Shown here piece after piece: positions 28,579 through 37,412 of a stretch of DNA of 64,000 nt (the first letter of the stretch is position 1; every line of letters starts with the position of its first letter). The notes beneath the pieces are model-generated. The model had not been told where the DNA came from. It was given only the letters and a program-made list of their open reading frames with translations, and ran no database searches. A program made the translations under genes and the position numbers. This DNA comes from CAVSWT01 sp963777515 (lineage in GTDB: Bacteria; Bacteroidota; Ignavibacteria; Ignavibacteriales; Ignavibacteriaceae): positions 1-64,000 of the forward strand of contig CAVZQU010000020.1 of assembly GCA_963777515.1 (NCBI GenBank), in the 5' to 3' direction.

Positions 28579-29599
28579 TCATTCCAAATTTACAACAACT
28601 TTCCCGGTGGTTTTTCCAGACTTTAATTCTCTTACAGCATCCGGTAAGTTTTCAAAAGAAAATTCATGATTAATAATTGGCTTAGGAAGATTTAAAGCAA
28701 TCACTTCATCAAGCATTTTCCTGAAGAAACTCGGTTTGTTCATAGATCCAGATTAAATTGAATGCCATTACAGCCCTGTTTTGTTCAATCATTCTTAAGG
28801 GGTCGACTTTGGGGCGGGTTAAATACCTATATGCAAGCTTCAAAATATTTGACCCGGATTTACCTGTAGAAAATGCTCCGCCGCCGTATACAATAGACCT
28901 GCCGGTTGGGGCTAATAAATCAAATGAAGTTTTAAAAACTTTTCCGCCTACTGCTTCAAGAACAATATCTAGTTGACGGTTTCCTAAAGCTTCTTTAATA
29001 TTTTTTTTAAGATTTTTATCACGGACAATTATTTTATCATAGCCTTCCGATTCCAACAATTTCCTTTTTGATTCATTCCCAATTGTTCCAATTGTAAACG
29101 CAGAAAATTTCTTTGCAATTCTATTTGCATTTAATCCAACACCACCTGCAGCACTATGAATTAAAACAGTTTTATTTTCATTGATTTCTCCAAGCTTAAC
29201 AAGAGCATAGTAGGCAGTTAAAGCTTGTACAATAAATGATGCGCCTTCCTGATAATTCCAATCCTCTGACAATTTTAAGATGTAGCGCTTATTTATATTT
29301 ATATATGTAACATAAGCACCGAATTTTGTAACTCCGTAAACTCTATCTCCAACAGAAAAGTCATTTACATTTTCACCCTTCTTTATTATTATTCCGGAAA
29401 ACTCAAGTCCCGGTATCAAATTAAAAAATGGTGCTGCTTTGTATAAACCTAGAATTGAGAACACATCTGCAAAGTTTAACCCGATTGATTTTACTTCAAT
29501 AGTTACTTCATCTTTTCCGGGTTCGGGAATCTCTTCTTCAATTAATTTCATATTATTAATTGAGCCGGCTCTTTTCAGAAAATAAGCTTTACGTTTCAT
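28579..29599 (-). CDS. Zinc-free quinone oxidoreductase/NADPH alcohol dehydrogenase (one frameshift)
   Basis: MDR-superfamily enzyme of about 340 residues. The main frame 28709-29599 shows the GroES-like start (EEIPEPGKDEVTIEV, GLNFADVFSILG), LIPGLEFSG and the Rossmann motif VLIHSAAGGVGLNA. After a shift near 28722 the end continues as KMLDEVIALNLPKPIIN and SGKTTGKVVVNLE with a stop at 28579-28581. The structural and catalytic cysteines of zinc-binding alcohol dehydrogenases are absent, which fits the quinone reductase (QOR) branch using NADPH. It reduces quinones or enones in the cytoplasm. Monocistronic as far as can be seen. Confidence 0.85.
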
Positions 29600-29980
29600 G
29601 AATTTGTTTTAAAGATTACATTTTAATTTTTTTTAATATTGGTTAACTCTTAGAAAAGATTAATCCCTCAATTATTGCTGATTCAAATATAAATAAAAAT
29701 AAAAACTAATTAGTTACAAGATTGCAAAATTACAAGATTGATTTATGACTTAATGAAAATACTTGAATATAACTTAAACTTGAACTTTAAAAATGATTGA
29801 TTAAATGGTATTGATCTGTTTATTCCAACCTACACTTCTTTCCATAATATTATACAATCGGTTTATTTTATTTTGAATTATAAGCGGCAAAAATTGGAAC
29901 TATAATTGTAAGTTATTCTTTAACAGATGTTCATAAAGGCTAAAATAATTTGTACTCTACTTAATAATGGGGTTAATTTT
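29600..29980. other. Gene-free divergent region
   Basis: Lies between the oxidoreductase (minus) and a lipoprotein (plus). It contains a short direct repeat of TTACAAGATTG near 29713-29740 but no gene. GGGG at 29970-29973 serves the next start. Confidence 0.5.
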
Positions 29981-30372
29981 ATGAATCAAAAATTCTTACC
30001 AAATAAAAATTCCAATTTTCTATTTCTCATTTTGTTGTGCTTGTCAGTTATCTTTTTAACATGTTTTTAGGATGCGGCCCTTCAATTAATTTTATTCAAA
30101 CCGGCCCGCCTATGGCTGCAAAATCAACTAATTGTTCTATCGAGGTTTTTAACTCAACGAATCCTGAAAGAAAATATAAAGAATTAGGAATTCTCGAGGG
30201 TGAAGGCCAGTATGGTTATGATACGTTTGTAGAAGTTTTACCAAAATTAAAGGAAGAAGCATGTGAAAAAGGCGGCGATGCGATTATAATTAAAAACATT
30301 CAAAAATATGTAATCGGCAAGGACGGCGAGAATATTTATGTTACAGCAACAGTTATAAAGTGGGTGAATTAG
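29981..30372 (+). CDS. Small lipoprotein, function unknown (frameshift in signal peptide)
   Basis: ATG 29981 with GGGG upstream opens a basic, hydrophobic signal sequence (MNQKFLPNKNSNFLFLILL). It runs into TAG at TGTTTTTAG, where a one-base shift in the T run gives the lipobox FLGC and then the mature part to 30372. The mature 100 residues include IEVFNSTNPERKYKELG and EEACEKGGDAIII, a pattern shared with small YbjQ/RcsF/DUF4156-like envelope proteins (a GAD/GGDAI strand next to a repeated beta unit). No enzyme motif is seen. Two more small lipoproteins follow in the same direction. Confidence 0.6.
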
Positions 30373-30505
30373 TTGATTTTAATTTAAAACAATTTTGAAA
30401 AAAATATCTAGCAGTTAAGTGCTGTACTTTAGCTGCAAAGTAGTTGCTCAAAGTAAAATAAAAATAAAAAATTACTAATCACAGCAAGAGGAGGATGAAA
30501 TTATA

Positions 30506-30934
30506 ATGAAAAATACAACATTAACAATCTTTATTGTGGGTGTACTTTTATTCCTAGTAGGTTGCGGAACTACGTATAAAATAGGAAAAGAATTTAATGT
30601 GAATGAAGTATCAAAGTTAAAAATTGGCATTACTACCCAAGAAGAAGTTATTGGATATTTTGGAAATCCTTTGCGAAAGGGAATTTCAAACGGGAATGAA
30701 GTATATATTTATACAAGAGAAGACATAATATTTGAGCATAATGATCATGTAACTAGAGAGGGAAATACTTTAGTAATTGAATTTGATGCAAATAAGAAAG
30801 TAAAAAATTACTATTTGAATTATCCCGGGAAAGAAACATTACTTTTTGGATATTTACTGCATAATAGGGAAAACGAAAAAGAAGAAAAAGCTGCTCAACA
30901 TAATCAAATGATTATGCAGCCAACTTTCCATTGA
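30506..30934 (+). CDS. BamE/SmpA-OmlA-like lipoprotein
   Basis: 142 residues with a clear lipoprotein signal (lipobox FLVGC, C20) and a BamE-like core: KLKIGITTQEEVIGYFGNP, then a strand pair ending NTLVIEFDANKKVKNYYL. This fold appears in the beta-barrel assembly helper BamE and in many unrelated small envelope lipoproteins, so a true Bam role is not shown. AGGAGG is about 10 bases upstream. It lies between two other lipoprotein genes; all three may be a small envelope cluster. Confidence 0.75.
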   Translation: MKNTTLTIFIVGVLLFLVGCGTTYKIGKEFNVNEVSKLKIGITTQEEVIGYFGNPLRKGISNGNEVYIYTREDIIFEHNDHVTREGNTLVIEFDANKKVKNYYLNYPGKETLLFGYLLHNRENEKEEKAAQHNQMIMQPTFH

Positions 30935-31025
30935 AAGCAAGCTAAGTAGTTTAAAGCGATAGCTATTTCACTCTTGTAGATCCGGGAACAGATAAAAGAA
31001 GTTTATCAATTATAGCGGGGAAGTC

Positions 31026-31422
31026 ATGAAAAAATATTTTCTATCATTTGTTTTATTATTACTGATATTTTTTAAGCGGTTGTGATGCAGATTCACCCAT
31101 GGGAGTTTTGTTTGATCCTCCCAAGTGTAAAATTACAAATATATCAAGGGTAGCTTCGCCAGATCATTCACCGGTATATTTTAAAATTACAGTGCAGAAT
31201 GTAGGGAGCGGCGCAACTGCATACAATATCGGTTGCGAAATCAGGTTAAAGAAAGGCAATTTTATAGTTGATCAATCAACAGCATATTTTGGTTATTTAA
31301 AAGAAGGTGAATCAACTTCAGGTGAAGCAGACTTTTACAGTATCACTAATCTTTATGAATACAGCACTGAAGAAATAACGTTGTACTGGTACGATTCACA
31401 AGACGGTTATTATCAAAATTAA
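31026..31422 (+). CDS. Small lipoprotein with CARDB/FxLYD-like beta domain (frameshift in signal peptide)
   Basis: ATG 31026, with GGGGAAG upstream, starts MKKYFLSFVLLLLIFF. A one-base shift in a run of T then gives FLSGC, a good lipobox. The remaining 107 residues read as a single Ig-like sandwich: ITVQNVGSGATAYNIGCEI and LKEGESTSGEADFY. This is the style of CARDB or FxLYD modules, which are extracytoplasmic and of unknown ligand. Its stop lies 13 bp from the end of the convergent DUF2339 gene. Confidence 0.65.
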
Positions 31423-31434
31423 ATTCTTAAATAT

Positions 31435-33081
31435 TTAAGTCTTAAGCTTTGGTTCATTCTTTGCCTTAGCTTTTATCCTGCTGAAAGCAGCAGATGTAAT
31501 TATCAATACTATTCCTGCTGCTAAGAATGATATAACTTTGTAAGTAACTTCCGGGTTTGTTATTCCAAATACCATCAAATAGAATACAGTAATAAGTAAA
31601 GTCATAACAGCCATCAACCTGTATTTTAGGTTCTTCAATAATTTGCTCATACCGAAATAGGCAAGTGCAAGAACAAGAAGTGCAAGTCCGGTATAAACGC
31701 TTGGAAGCACGCAATAAAAAACATAGGGAATCCAAAAAAGCGCTATTATTAAATAGATATTTCTCATTTGGTCTGTTTTTAATTCTAATCTCTCTTTTTG
31801 CCAGTTTAATATTCTAGCACTTATTAAAGCAGTCAATCCAAAACTTAAAGCTTCTGTCTGCAGAGTTAAATAATTTGCTAGATATGCTATCAATACAATA
31901 AAGAAGATTATGAAGTTAGCAATGATTATAAATTTCGATTTGAACCAAACTGCAGTTGAAAGAACAAGCAAACTTTGCCAGCACAGTAAAATCAGATTCC
32001 AGGGCTTATCAAACTGGTAAACTATAGCAACACTTATTGCTGCATAAGCTGTCATTGCATAAATGAATGTTGAATAAAGACTTTTTTCTTTTATCCAAAA
32101 AAGTATTGCAAATGTTAAAAAGGCAATTGATGCAATCAAGTGAAACAATCCAAATTGAGGAGAGGGATTTAGCAGAGTTATAATTAAAAATATACTATAA
32201 CCTATAGCACAGTTTAACAATGAACTGGTTATATCCAAGAATTCTTCAGTTTTATTTTCTTTTCTTTTAAGTATCCCAATTGCAAAAATTATATTATAGC
32301 AAAGTATAAAAATTAAATTGACTTCATTTTTTAATAAAGAATAAGTTGTTTCAAAAAACGGGTTATAAACAAACCATAGAAAATGTGTCAGGTAGGCAAG
32401 AACAATTGCAAACACTAGCTGGCTGTGCCATTTGTTTTTTACAAAAAGATAAACTGAAAAAGAAGATGTCGCTAAAATTGCAATGAAGAAAAGATAGAAG
32501 TTTTCAATCGTTAACGCAGTGAAATATCCTAAAAATATACCTAACGTAGCTAGGTAAACAGATTTATTTTTTACTGCATACCATAATGTGGTTGCTACAA
32601 CAAACAGCAAACCGATAAGTTCAATAACCCAGCTGCTGAAAACATTTTGTGCACCAAAGAAATACAGCCTTAAAGTTGAGAGATATGCAATTGCAGCGCT
32701 GCCGCCTATAAAATATCCGGATAACTGTGCAAAAGATTTTTTGCCGTAAAATCCTAAAGACAAAATCGCTATTGCCAAAATATAACCGCATATCGATGGG
32801 ATTACCGGACTAATGCCTTCAAAAGGCAAAGTTAAACAGAAAACACAGCCAAGTATAAAAATAAATATCCCAAGCTTCGGCAGCCAGTATTCTGTAATCC
32901 TAAATTCAAATTCGTCTTCTTCTTTCTTAGGTATATTTAAAGAAGTTTTTTCTTCTTCTTCAATTTGTGCAGGCACAGTTTGATGGCTTAATTGATTTTC
33001 AAGCTGGGTTAATCTTGCCTGAAGATTTTTTATAAGTTCTGAATTATCCTGGTTATTGGTTGTTTCCTGGTTGTCATTCAT
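31435..33081 (-). CDS. DUF2339 family multi-spanning membrane protein
   Basis: 548 residues. A short coiled coil (about 10-35, SELIKNLQARLTQLENQL) is followed by about fourteen to sixteen membrane helices from residue 70 to the end. The start of the membrane part, EYWLPKLGIFIFILGCVFCL, and the repeating small helices with few loops are characteristic of DUF2339. The family's function is not known. AGGTG is placed before ATG 33081. It stands alone, upstream of the respiratory operon but separated from it by two dispersed palindromes. Confidence 0.8.
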   Translation of the reverse strand: MNDNQETTNNQDNSELIKNLQARLTQLENQLSHQTVPAQIEEEEKTSLNIPKKEEDEFEFRITEYWLPKLGIFIFILGCVFCLTLPFEGISPVIPSICGYILAIAILSLGFYGKKSFAQLSGYFIGGSAAIAYLSTLRLYFFGAQNVFSSWVIELIGLLFVVATTLWYAVKNKSVYLATLGIFLGYFTALTIENFYLFFIAILATSSFSVYLFVKNKWHSQLVFAIVLAYLTHFLWFVYNPFFETTYSLLKNEVNLIFILCYNIIFAIGILKRKENKTEEFLDITSSLLNCAIGYSIFLIITLLNPSPQFGLFHLIASIAFLTFAILFWIKEKSLYSTFIYAMTAYAAISVAIVYQFDKPWNLILLCWQSLLVLSTAVWFKSKFIIIANFIIFFIVLIAYLANYLTLQTEALSFGLTALISARILNWQKERLELKTDQMRNIYLIIALFWIPYVFYCVLPSVYTGLALLVLALAYFGMSKLLKNLKYRLMAVMTLLITVFYLMVFGITNPEVTYKVISFLAAGIVLIITSAAFSRIKAKAKNEPKLKT

Positions 33082-33141
33082 TGCTGCACCTATTTAATAA
33101 TTATTTATTTTGTCCGTTATACCAAACCTAGCGGCCTTAGT

Positions 33142-33272
33142 GTGTTGCAGAATTCTTATTTTGTCAGTCTGAGCTTGTCGAAGACTAAAAGCTCAGAAGA
33201 ATTTCACACTTCGATAAACCTGTCTGCCGATAGGCAGGCTCAGTGTGACAGTAAATTTTAAATCTGCAACAC
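33142..33272. repeat. Dispersed palindromic element with GTGTTGCAGA arms
   Basis: An inverted repeat GTGTTGCAGA (33142-33151) / TCTGCAACAC (33263-33272), extendable by one pair, encloses a GTCA...TGACA core. The core holds GAGCTTGTCGAAG, ACCTGTCTGCCGATAGGCAG and a CAGTGTGACAG end. Such cores are common dispersed repeats in Bacteroidota-group genomes. Related elements are at 33368-33487 and 49734-49860, but each has different outer arms. Confidence 0.75.
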
Positions 33273-33367
33273 ACCCGGCCATGCAAGTTCAGCATGACAT
33301 CTAATTAATTTCAATTATTAATCATTCGGTGATAAAAGAGATGAATGATTTTTTTACATTTTTAGAA

Positions 33368-33487
33368 GTGTCCTAATTTTAAAAATGTAATTATTAAACA
33401 GTAAGTCATTCTGAATTTATTTCAGAATCCTGGAGAAATTTAGATCCCGAAATAAATTCGGGATGACAGTAAATAAAATTAGGACAC
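33368..33487. repeat. Dispersed palindromic element with GTGTCCTAATTTTA arms
   Basis: A perfect 14-bp inverted repeat, GTGTCCTAATTTTA (33368-33381) / TAAAATTAGGACAC (33474-33487), encloses a GTCATTCTGAA...GGGATGACAG core with internal hairpin CCCGAAATAAATTCGGG. It ends only a few bases before the stop of the multihaem cytochrome gene on the minus strand and could work as its terminator. Confidence 0.75.
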
Positions 33488-33489
33488 CA

Positions 33490-34964
33490 TCATTTTTTAA
33501 CTTTCTTCGTTTTTTTTCTCAACCTTCTAATCTTAAAATACAATCCTATAACCAGCAGAGTTACAATTAGCGTTGCAACTGCTAATCCTTTTCTTCTGAA
33601 ATAATAATCACTAATTGCATCCGTACCTTCTAAATTAGCGCTGCTTGTAATTTCAAAACCGGGTTTTATTACAGCATCAAATTTTTTCTTATCAAAACTA
33701 TGTACCGTAGTTCTTGATTGAATTAATATTTGCCTAATATCCTTTAATGAATATAATGCATCGGATACATCCATACCTTTTTGGTTTGCTTCATCAAGAA
33801 CATTCTGTGCCTTATTTTCTTCCTTCTTCAAACTGTCTACTAAGCTTTTCATGTTTGCTGCAGTTTTATAACCATTGTCGCCTGGTTTGTGGCATTTAAT
33901 ACAAATAGAATTTTCTCCAGTCCCAATTAAATTATCGGTTACATTTTTTATTCCGTGGTTGCCATGACATGTTTCGCATTCAGGTAAATTCTTTTTGTCG
34001 AATGCCGGTTTATGTACGCTCTTTTCGAACAATTCCATATTTAAAGAATGGCAGTTACCGCAGACTTTTGAAATTGATTCAACTCCAGGGGAACTGCACC
34101 ATGGTTTCCGTGGCAATCATTGCATGATGGTGCACCCAAATCTCCTTTTTCTAACAAGGCGACTCCATGAACACTTTTAACATATAATCTGTATTGATTA
34201 GTTGGAATTTTATATTGAGCCATTTTTTCTTTATCGCTGTGGCAGCTCGAACAAACTTTAGGAATATTTGTTTTGTAAACATTTGAGAAAGGATCTTTCA
34301 CTGCTCTTATTCCATGGCTTCCATGACAGCTTGCACATTCTGCAACGTTGGTATCACCCTTTGAATTTTTTATTCCATGTACACTGGTTTTATATTTTGC
34401 TACCTGGTCAATCGGGAGTGCCGGATTGTACAGTTTCATGAATGAAGCGTTACTATGGCATCCGCCGCAAAGTGACACAATATTAGTTGGATAAACCGGT
34501 GATTTCGGACTTGTTACTTTTGCAATTTTGTGAACTCCATGGCAAGTTACACAATCTGCAATTGGGCCTTCATTATTATATGACGGCTGAAAGTGAACGG
34601 AGCTTTTAAGCAGCTCATATTGATTTGCTGTTTTTTTGTAGCCATAAGAGTCCATAATTTTCTGATCATCATGGCATCTAATACAAACTAAGTATCTATC
34701 TTTTTTAGCAGGCGCTCCTATAAATCCACTTGTTTTGCTCATGGCTATGTCCTGGTCTTCAGCTTTTGAATCACCGCCGTGACATCCTGCGCAGGAAATT
34801 CCATAGGAATAATGGACATCGGTTTTATATAAATCAGCAACTTCGCCTACTACCGAATGGCATTCAATACATTGATCATTCTCCAAACTTTTACTTTGTG
34901 AAAATACATCTGAAGTAAAAGCACAGAAAAGAAAAATTAAAAATATGGTTGTTATTAATTTCAT
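33490..34964 (-). CDS. Multihaem c-type cytochrome, 11 CxxCH motifs (one frameshift)
   Basis: Frames 34041-34964 and 33490-34116 join into about 490 residues. The shift is at the CCCC run near 34090, where CHGNHGAVP continues PGVESISKVCGNCH. A signal peptide (1-23) is followed by eleven haem c motifs: CIECH, CAGCH, CIRCH, CVTCH, CGGCH, CASCH, CSSCH, CNDCH, CGNCH, CETCH and CIKCH. A C-terminal membrane helix with a basic tail (YFKIRRLRKKTKK) anchors it. It starts 11 bp after cytochrome b and takes the place of cytochrome c1 in this bc-type complex. Electrons from quinol via Rieske and cytochrome b would leave through it to periplasmic carriers. Confidence 0.9.
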
Positions 34965-34975
34965 TAATTAAACCT

Positions 34976-36079
34976 CTAAGCCAGTAAATATCCTAAAATT
35001 GTAAAAGTGATGAAGAAGATTACCACGAAAATGCCGATGTAATTAATTACTTTATTCCTGATACCGGTTTTAGTTCTTCTATCCCAGAAGGGAACTAAAG
35101 CCCAAAGTGTAATTCCAATACCGAACATTAATATTCCGAATAGCTCGCCGCTGATAAATAACATTTCCCCGGGAAGGAGTTTTAAAACCTGGAACATTCC
35201 CAGGAAATACCATTCCGGTTTTATTCCAATTGGTGCAGATGAAAACGGGTCAGCTTTTGTTCCTAAATCCCAGGGGAAATAAACGGCTAAGATTGCTAAA
35301 ATATTTATTACGATTAACCATATAAGCAGTTCTCTTAAAACAAAGTTTGGAAAGAATGGTATGCTTTTTTTACCATTACTATTATTCAGCTTTGCTTCTT
35401 CCGGTTCTGCAATTCCCTGGCGCTGAATTAACAATAGATGAATTGATAATACGATTACAAAAATTCCGGGAAAGATTGCCACATGAAATCCAAAGAAGCG
35501 TGAAAGAGTTGCTCCTGTTACATCATCTCCGCCTCTTAACAGCTTAAGAATATATTCGCCAACAACGGGAAGCTGTCCGGCAATATCGGTCCCGACTTTT
35601 GTGGCAAAGAATGCAAGCGTGTTCCAGGGTAAAAGATAACCGCTGAATCCGAATGCAAGCGACAAGAATAAAAGAAAAATTCCCGAATACCAGGTTAACT
35701 CCCTCGGTTCTCTAAATGCTTTTAAAAAGTAAACAGAGAACATGTGAATGAATACTGCCAGTATCATTAAGTTTGCCGACCAGCTGTGAACCGATCTTAT
35801 CAGCCAGCCGAAATGAATTTTTGTACTTATAAACTGTACACTTTCAAAAGCCGTGTCAGCAGTGCCTTTGTAGTACATAAGCAGTAAAATTCCGGTAACA
35901 ACCTGGACGACAAAAAGCAGCAGCGCTATACCGCCGAAATAATACCAGATGGTTTCCCTGTACTTAGGTACGGATTTCTTTTTAGCATACTCTTCAAGAC
36001 TTTTTATCTGGAATCTCTTATCAAGCCAGCTATAAATTTTAGTATCACGAATTGTTTTTTCTGATGTTGCTTCTTCCAT
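34976..36079 (-). CDS. Cytochrome b subunit of a bc-type quinol complex
   Basis: 367 residues in one chain, with N and C parts fused. Eight or so membrane helices carry the paired haem b histidines in HSWSANLMILAVFIHMF and FFGFHVAIFPGIFVIVLSIH. The Qo-site signature PEWY is present (IKPEWYFLGMFQ). The protein accepts electrons from quinol and passes them across the membrane. Its start follows the Rieske gene after 2 bases and the multihaem cytochrome follows after 11 bases, so the three form one operon. The fused layout and PEWY are typical of non-photosynthetic Ignavibacteria/deltaproteobacterial complexes. Confidence 0.93.
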   Translation of the reverse strand: MEEATSEKTIRDTKIYSWLDKRFQIKSLEEYAKKKSVPKYRETIWYYFGGIALLLFVVQVVTGILLLMYYKGTADTAFESVQFISTKIHFGWLIRSVHSWSANLMILAVFIHMFSVYFLKAFREPRELTWYSGIFLLFLSLAFGFSGYLLPWNTLAFFATKVGTDIAGQLPVVGEYILKLLRGGDDVTGATLSRFFGFHVAIFPGIFVIVLSIHLLLIQRQGIAEPEEAKLNNSNGKKSIPFFPNFVLRELLIWLIVINILAILAVYFPWDLGTKADPFSSAPIGIKPEWYFLGMFQVLKLLPGEMLFISGELFGILMFGIGITLWALVPFWDRRTKTGIRNKVINYIGIFVVIFFITFTILGYLLA

Positions 36080-36081
36080 TA

Positions 36082-36540
36082 TCAGCCTGCGTCTTTATAG
36101 ATGAATACATCATCGTTTTTAATTGCTACATTAAATTTGGGAAGCGGGGCGGGAGGGGGGCCGCTGACATTCTTTCCATTCAAATCATATCTCCCGTTAT
36201 GGCACGCACAATAAATTTGCCCCAAGTCTTTCCTGAACTGAACAATGCAGCTTAGATGCGTACAGACAGCACTAAACGCTACATATTTCCCATCGGGTTT
36301 TCTTATTACAATTACCGGCTTGTTGCCGAACTTTACAATCTTTCCGCTGTCTTTTTTCATGTCTTCCGTTTTGCCGATGTTAAGCTGCGAGATATTCGCT
36401 TCCTTTGCTTTGGGAGGTTCGAGGTAATTAAAGATTGGATAAAGAATTGCAATCAGCCAGGCGAGGAATCCGCCTTTTAGAACTTTATTTAGGAAATCTT
36501 TCCGCTTGATTTTTTTTGGATCTTCAATATTTGTATTCAT
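36082..36540 (-). CDS. Rieske iron-sulfur protein of bc complex
   Basis: 152 residues. An N-terminal anchor helix (about 20-42, GGFLAWLIAILYPIFNYL) follows a basic stretch. The [2Fe-2S] ligands are in CTHLSC and CACHNG, with SGPPPAPLPKF as the proline loop. It takes the first electron from quinol at the Qo site. First gene of the Rieske-cyt b-cytochrome c operon; promoter presumably at 36541-36600. Confidence 0.93.
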   Translation of the reverse strand: MNTNIEDPKKIKRKDFLNKVLKGGFLAWLIAILYPIFNYLEPPKAKEANISQLNIGKTEDMKKDSGKIVKFGNKPVIVIRKPDGKYVAFSAVCTHLSCIVQFRKDLGQIYCACHNGRYDLNGKNVSGPPPAPLPKFNVAIKNDDVFIYKDAG

Positions 36541-36822
36541 ATCAGATATAGAAGTTTTTGGTTTTTATCTCTCAAGTAAATACTGTTTAGTGCGTATTGT
36601 CATTTCGAGGGAGCCTATCGACCGAGAAATCTTTGACAATATCGAATAAGATTCTCCTTCAGTCTAAATGACCACAACACTTGTTATTGTCATTTCGAAT
36701 GAATCCTCGAATGAGAAATCTCTGACTCAATATTTACAAGAACTAATACTGCTATTAAATATTTATGCCATTTTAGAAAAGTGCGAAAACAGAAGCTATT
36801 CTAAGTATATTATTTTTATGGA
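36541..36822. repeat. Two copies of a dispersed ATTGTCATTTCGA repeat
   Basis: Unit 1 (36596-36637) and unit 2 (36686-36725) share the layout ATTGTCATTTCGA-N-GAGAAATCT-TTGAC. This is the Bacteroidota-type repeat with a GTCATTTCGA start. An open frame across 36668-36883 is only the repeat read through and is not a gene. Confidence 0.65.
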
Positions 36823-36913
36823 GTGTGAAATCAAATTCACACAAATTATGCTTTATTTAGAAATGATGGCTAATTGTAAATAATGATGTGAGAAATGAAT
36901 TGCACAGTGGGAA
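36823..36913. repeat. 91-bp direct repeat, left copy
   Basis: Starts with the palindrome GTGTGAAatcaaaTTCACAC and ends with GAATTGCACAGTGGGAAA. It matches 39072-39162 over about 91 bases with roughly 8 differences, in the same orientation. The two copies bracket the sulfatase and the maturase remnant. Confidence 0.85.
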
Positions 36914-37412
36914 ATTAGATTGGTGATGTATTTGATTGATTTGTTTATTTAATTAAACTTACATAAAATTTTCAAATATCAAGTGAGTTTGTTATCATGA
37001 AAAACTTGTCGTGATAATAAACCTACAACCTATCCGTCTAACAGCCACATAAGAATAAATGGGGAAACTCTTTTTGATAGCCCGGTATGATCCCCGTTTT
37101 TTGACCAAAAATAAGTAATATTATTTAAGATAGTCAAGCAGATTTCAAAACAATTTATGCAAACATTAGGGAAGTTTTTTATTTGAATAAACCCTCGCAC
37201 GATGTTGATTGAAAAGATAAGTCAAATAACATCCGGTAATATTTGTAGAAATTGTAGAAACAAAAAATAATTTGAGATTCACTTTGACAAAGAATAATTT
37301 ATTCTTAAAATGCGGGTTGTTATTTCGCCTGACAGAAACTATGGAGGAGTGAGAAAATTTAATCAACTTCAAAGCTTAACATCACATTAAATATAAATTC
37401 GGAGAATTAGAA
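36914..37412. other. Gene-free leader of the sulfatase
   Basis: No gene supported. A GGGG...CCCC pairing around 37061-37095 followed by a T run (GTTTTTTG) may be a weak hairpin. CGGAGAA just before 37413 is the ribosome binding site of the sulfatase. Confidence 0.4.

Noticed and set aside
36668..36883. A small protein gene
   Set aside because: The open frame only reads through the ATTGTCATTTCGA repeat and the 91-bp direct repeat; it has no ribosome binding site and no family.
37021..37110. A riboswitch upstream of the sulfatase
   Set aside because: A weak GGGG-CCCC hairpin with a T run is there, but no conserved aptamer core could be recognised.
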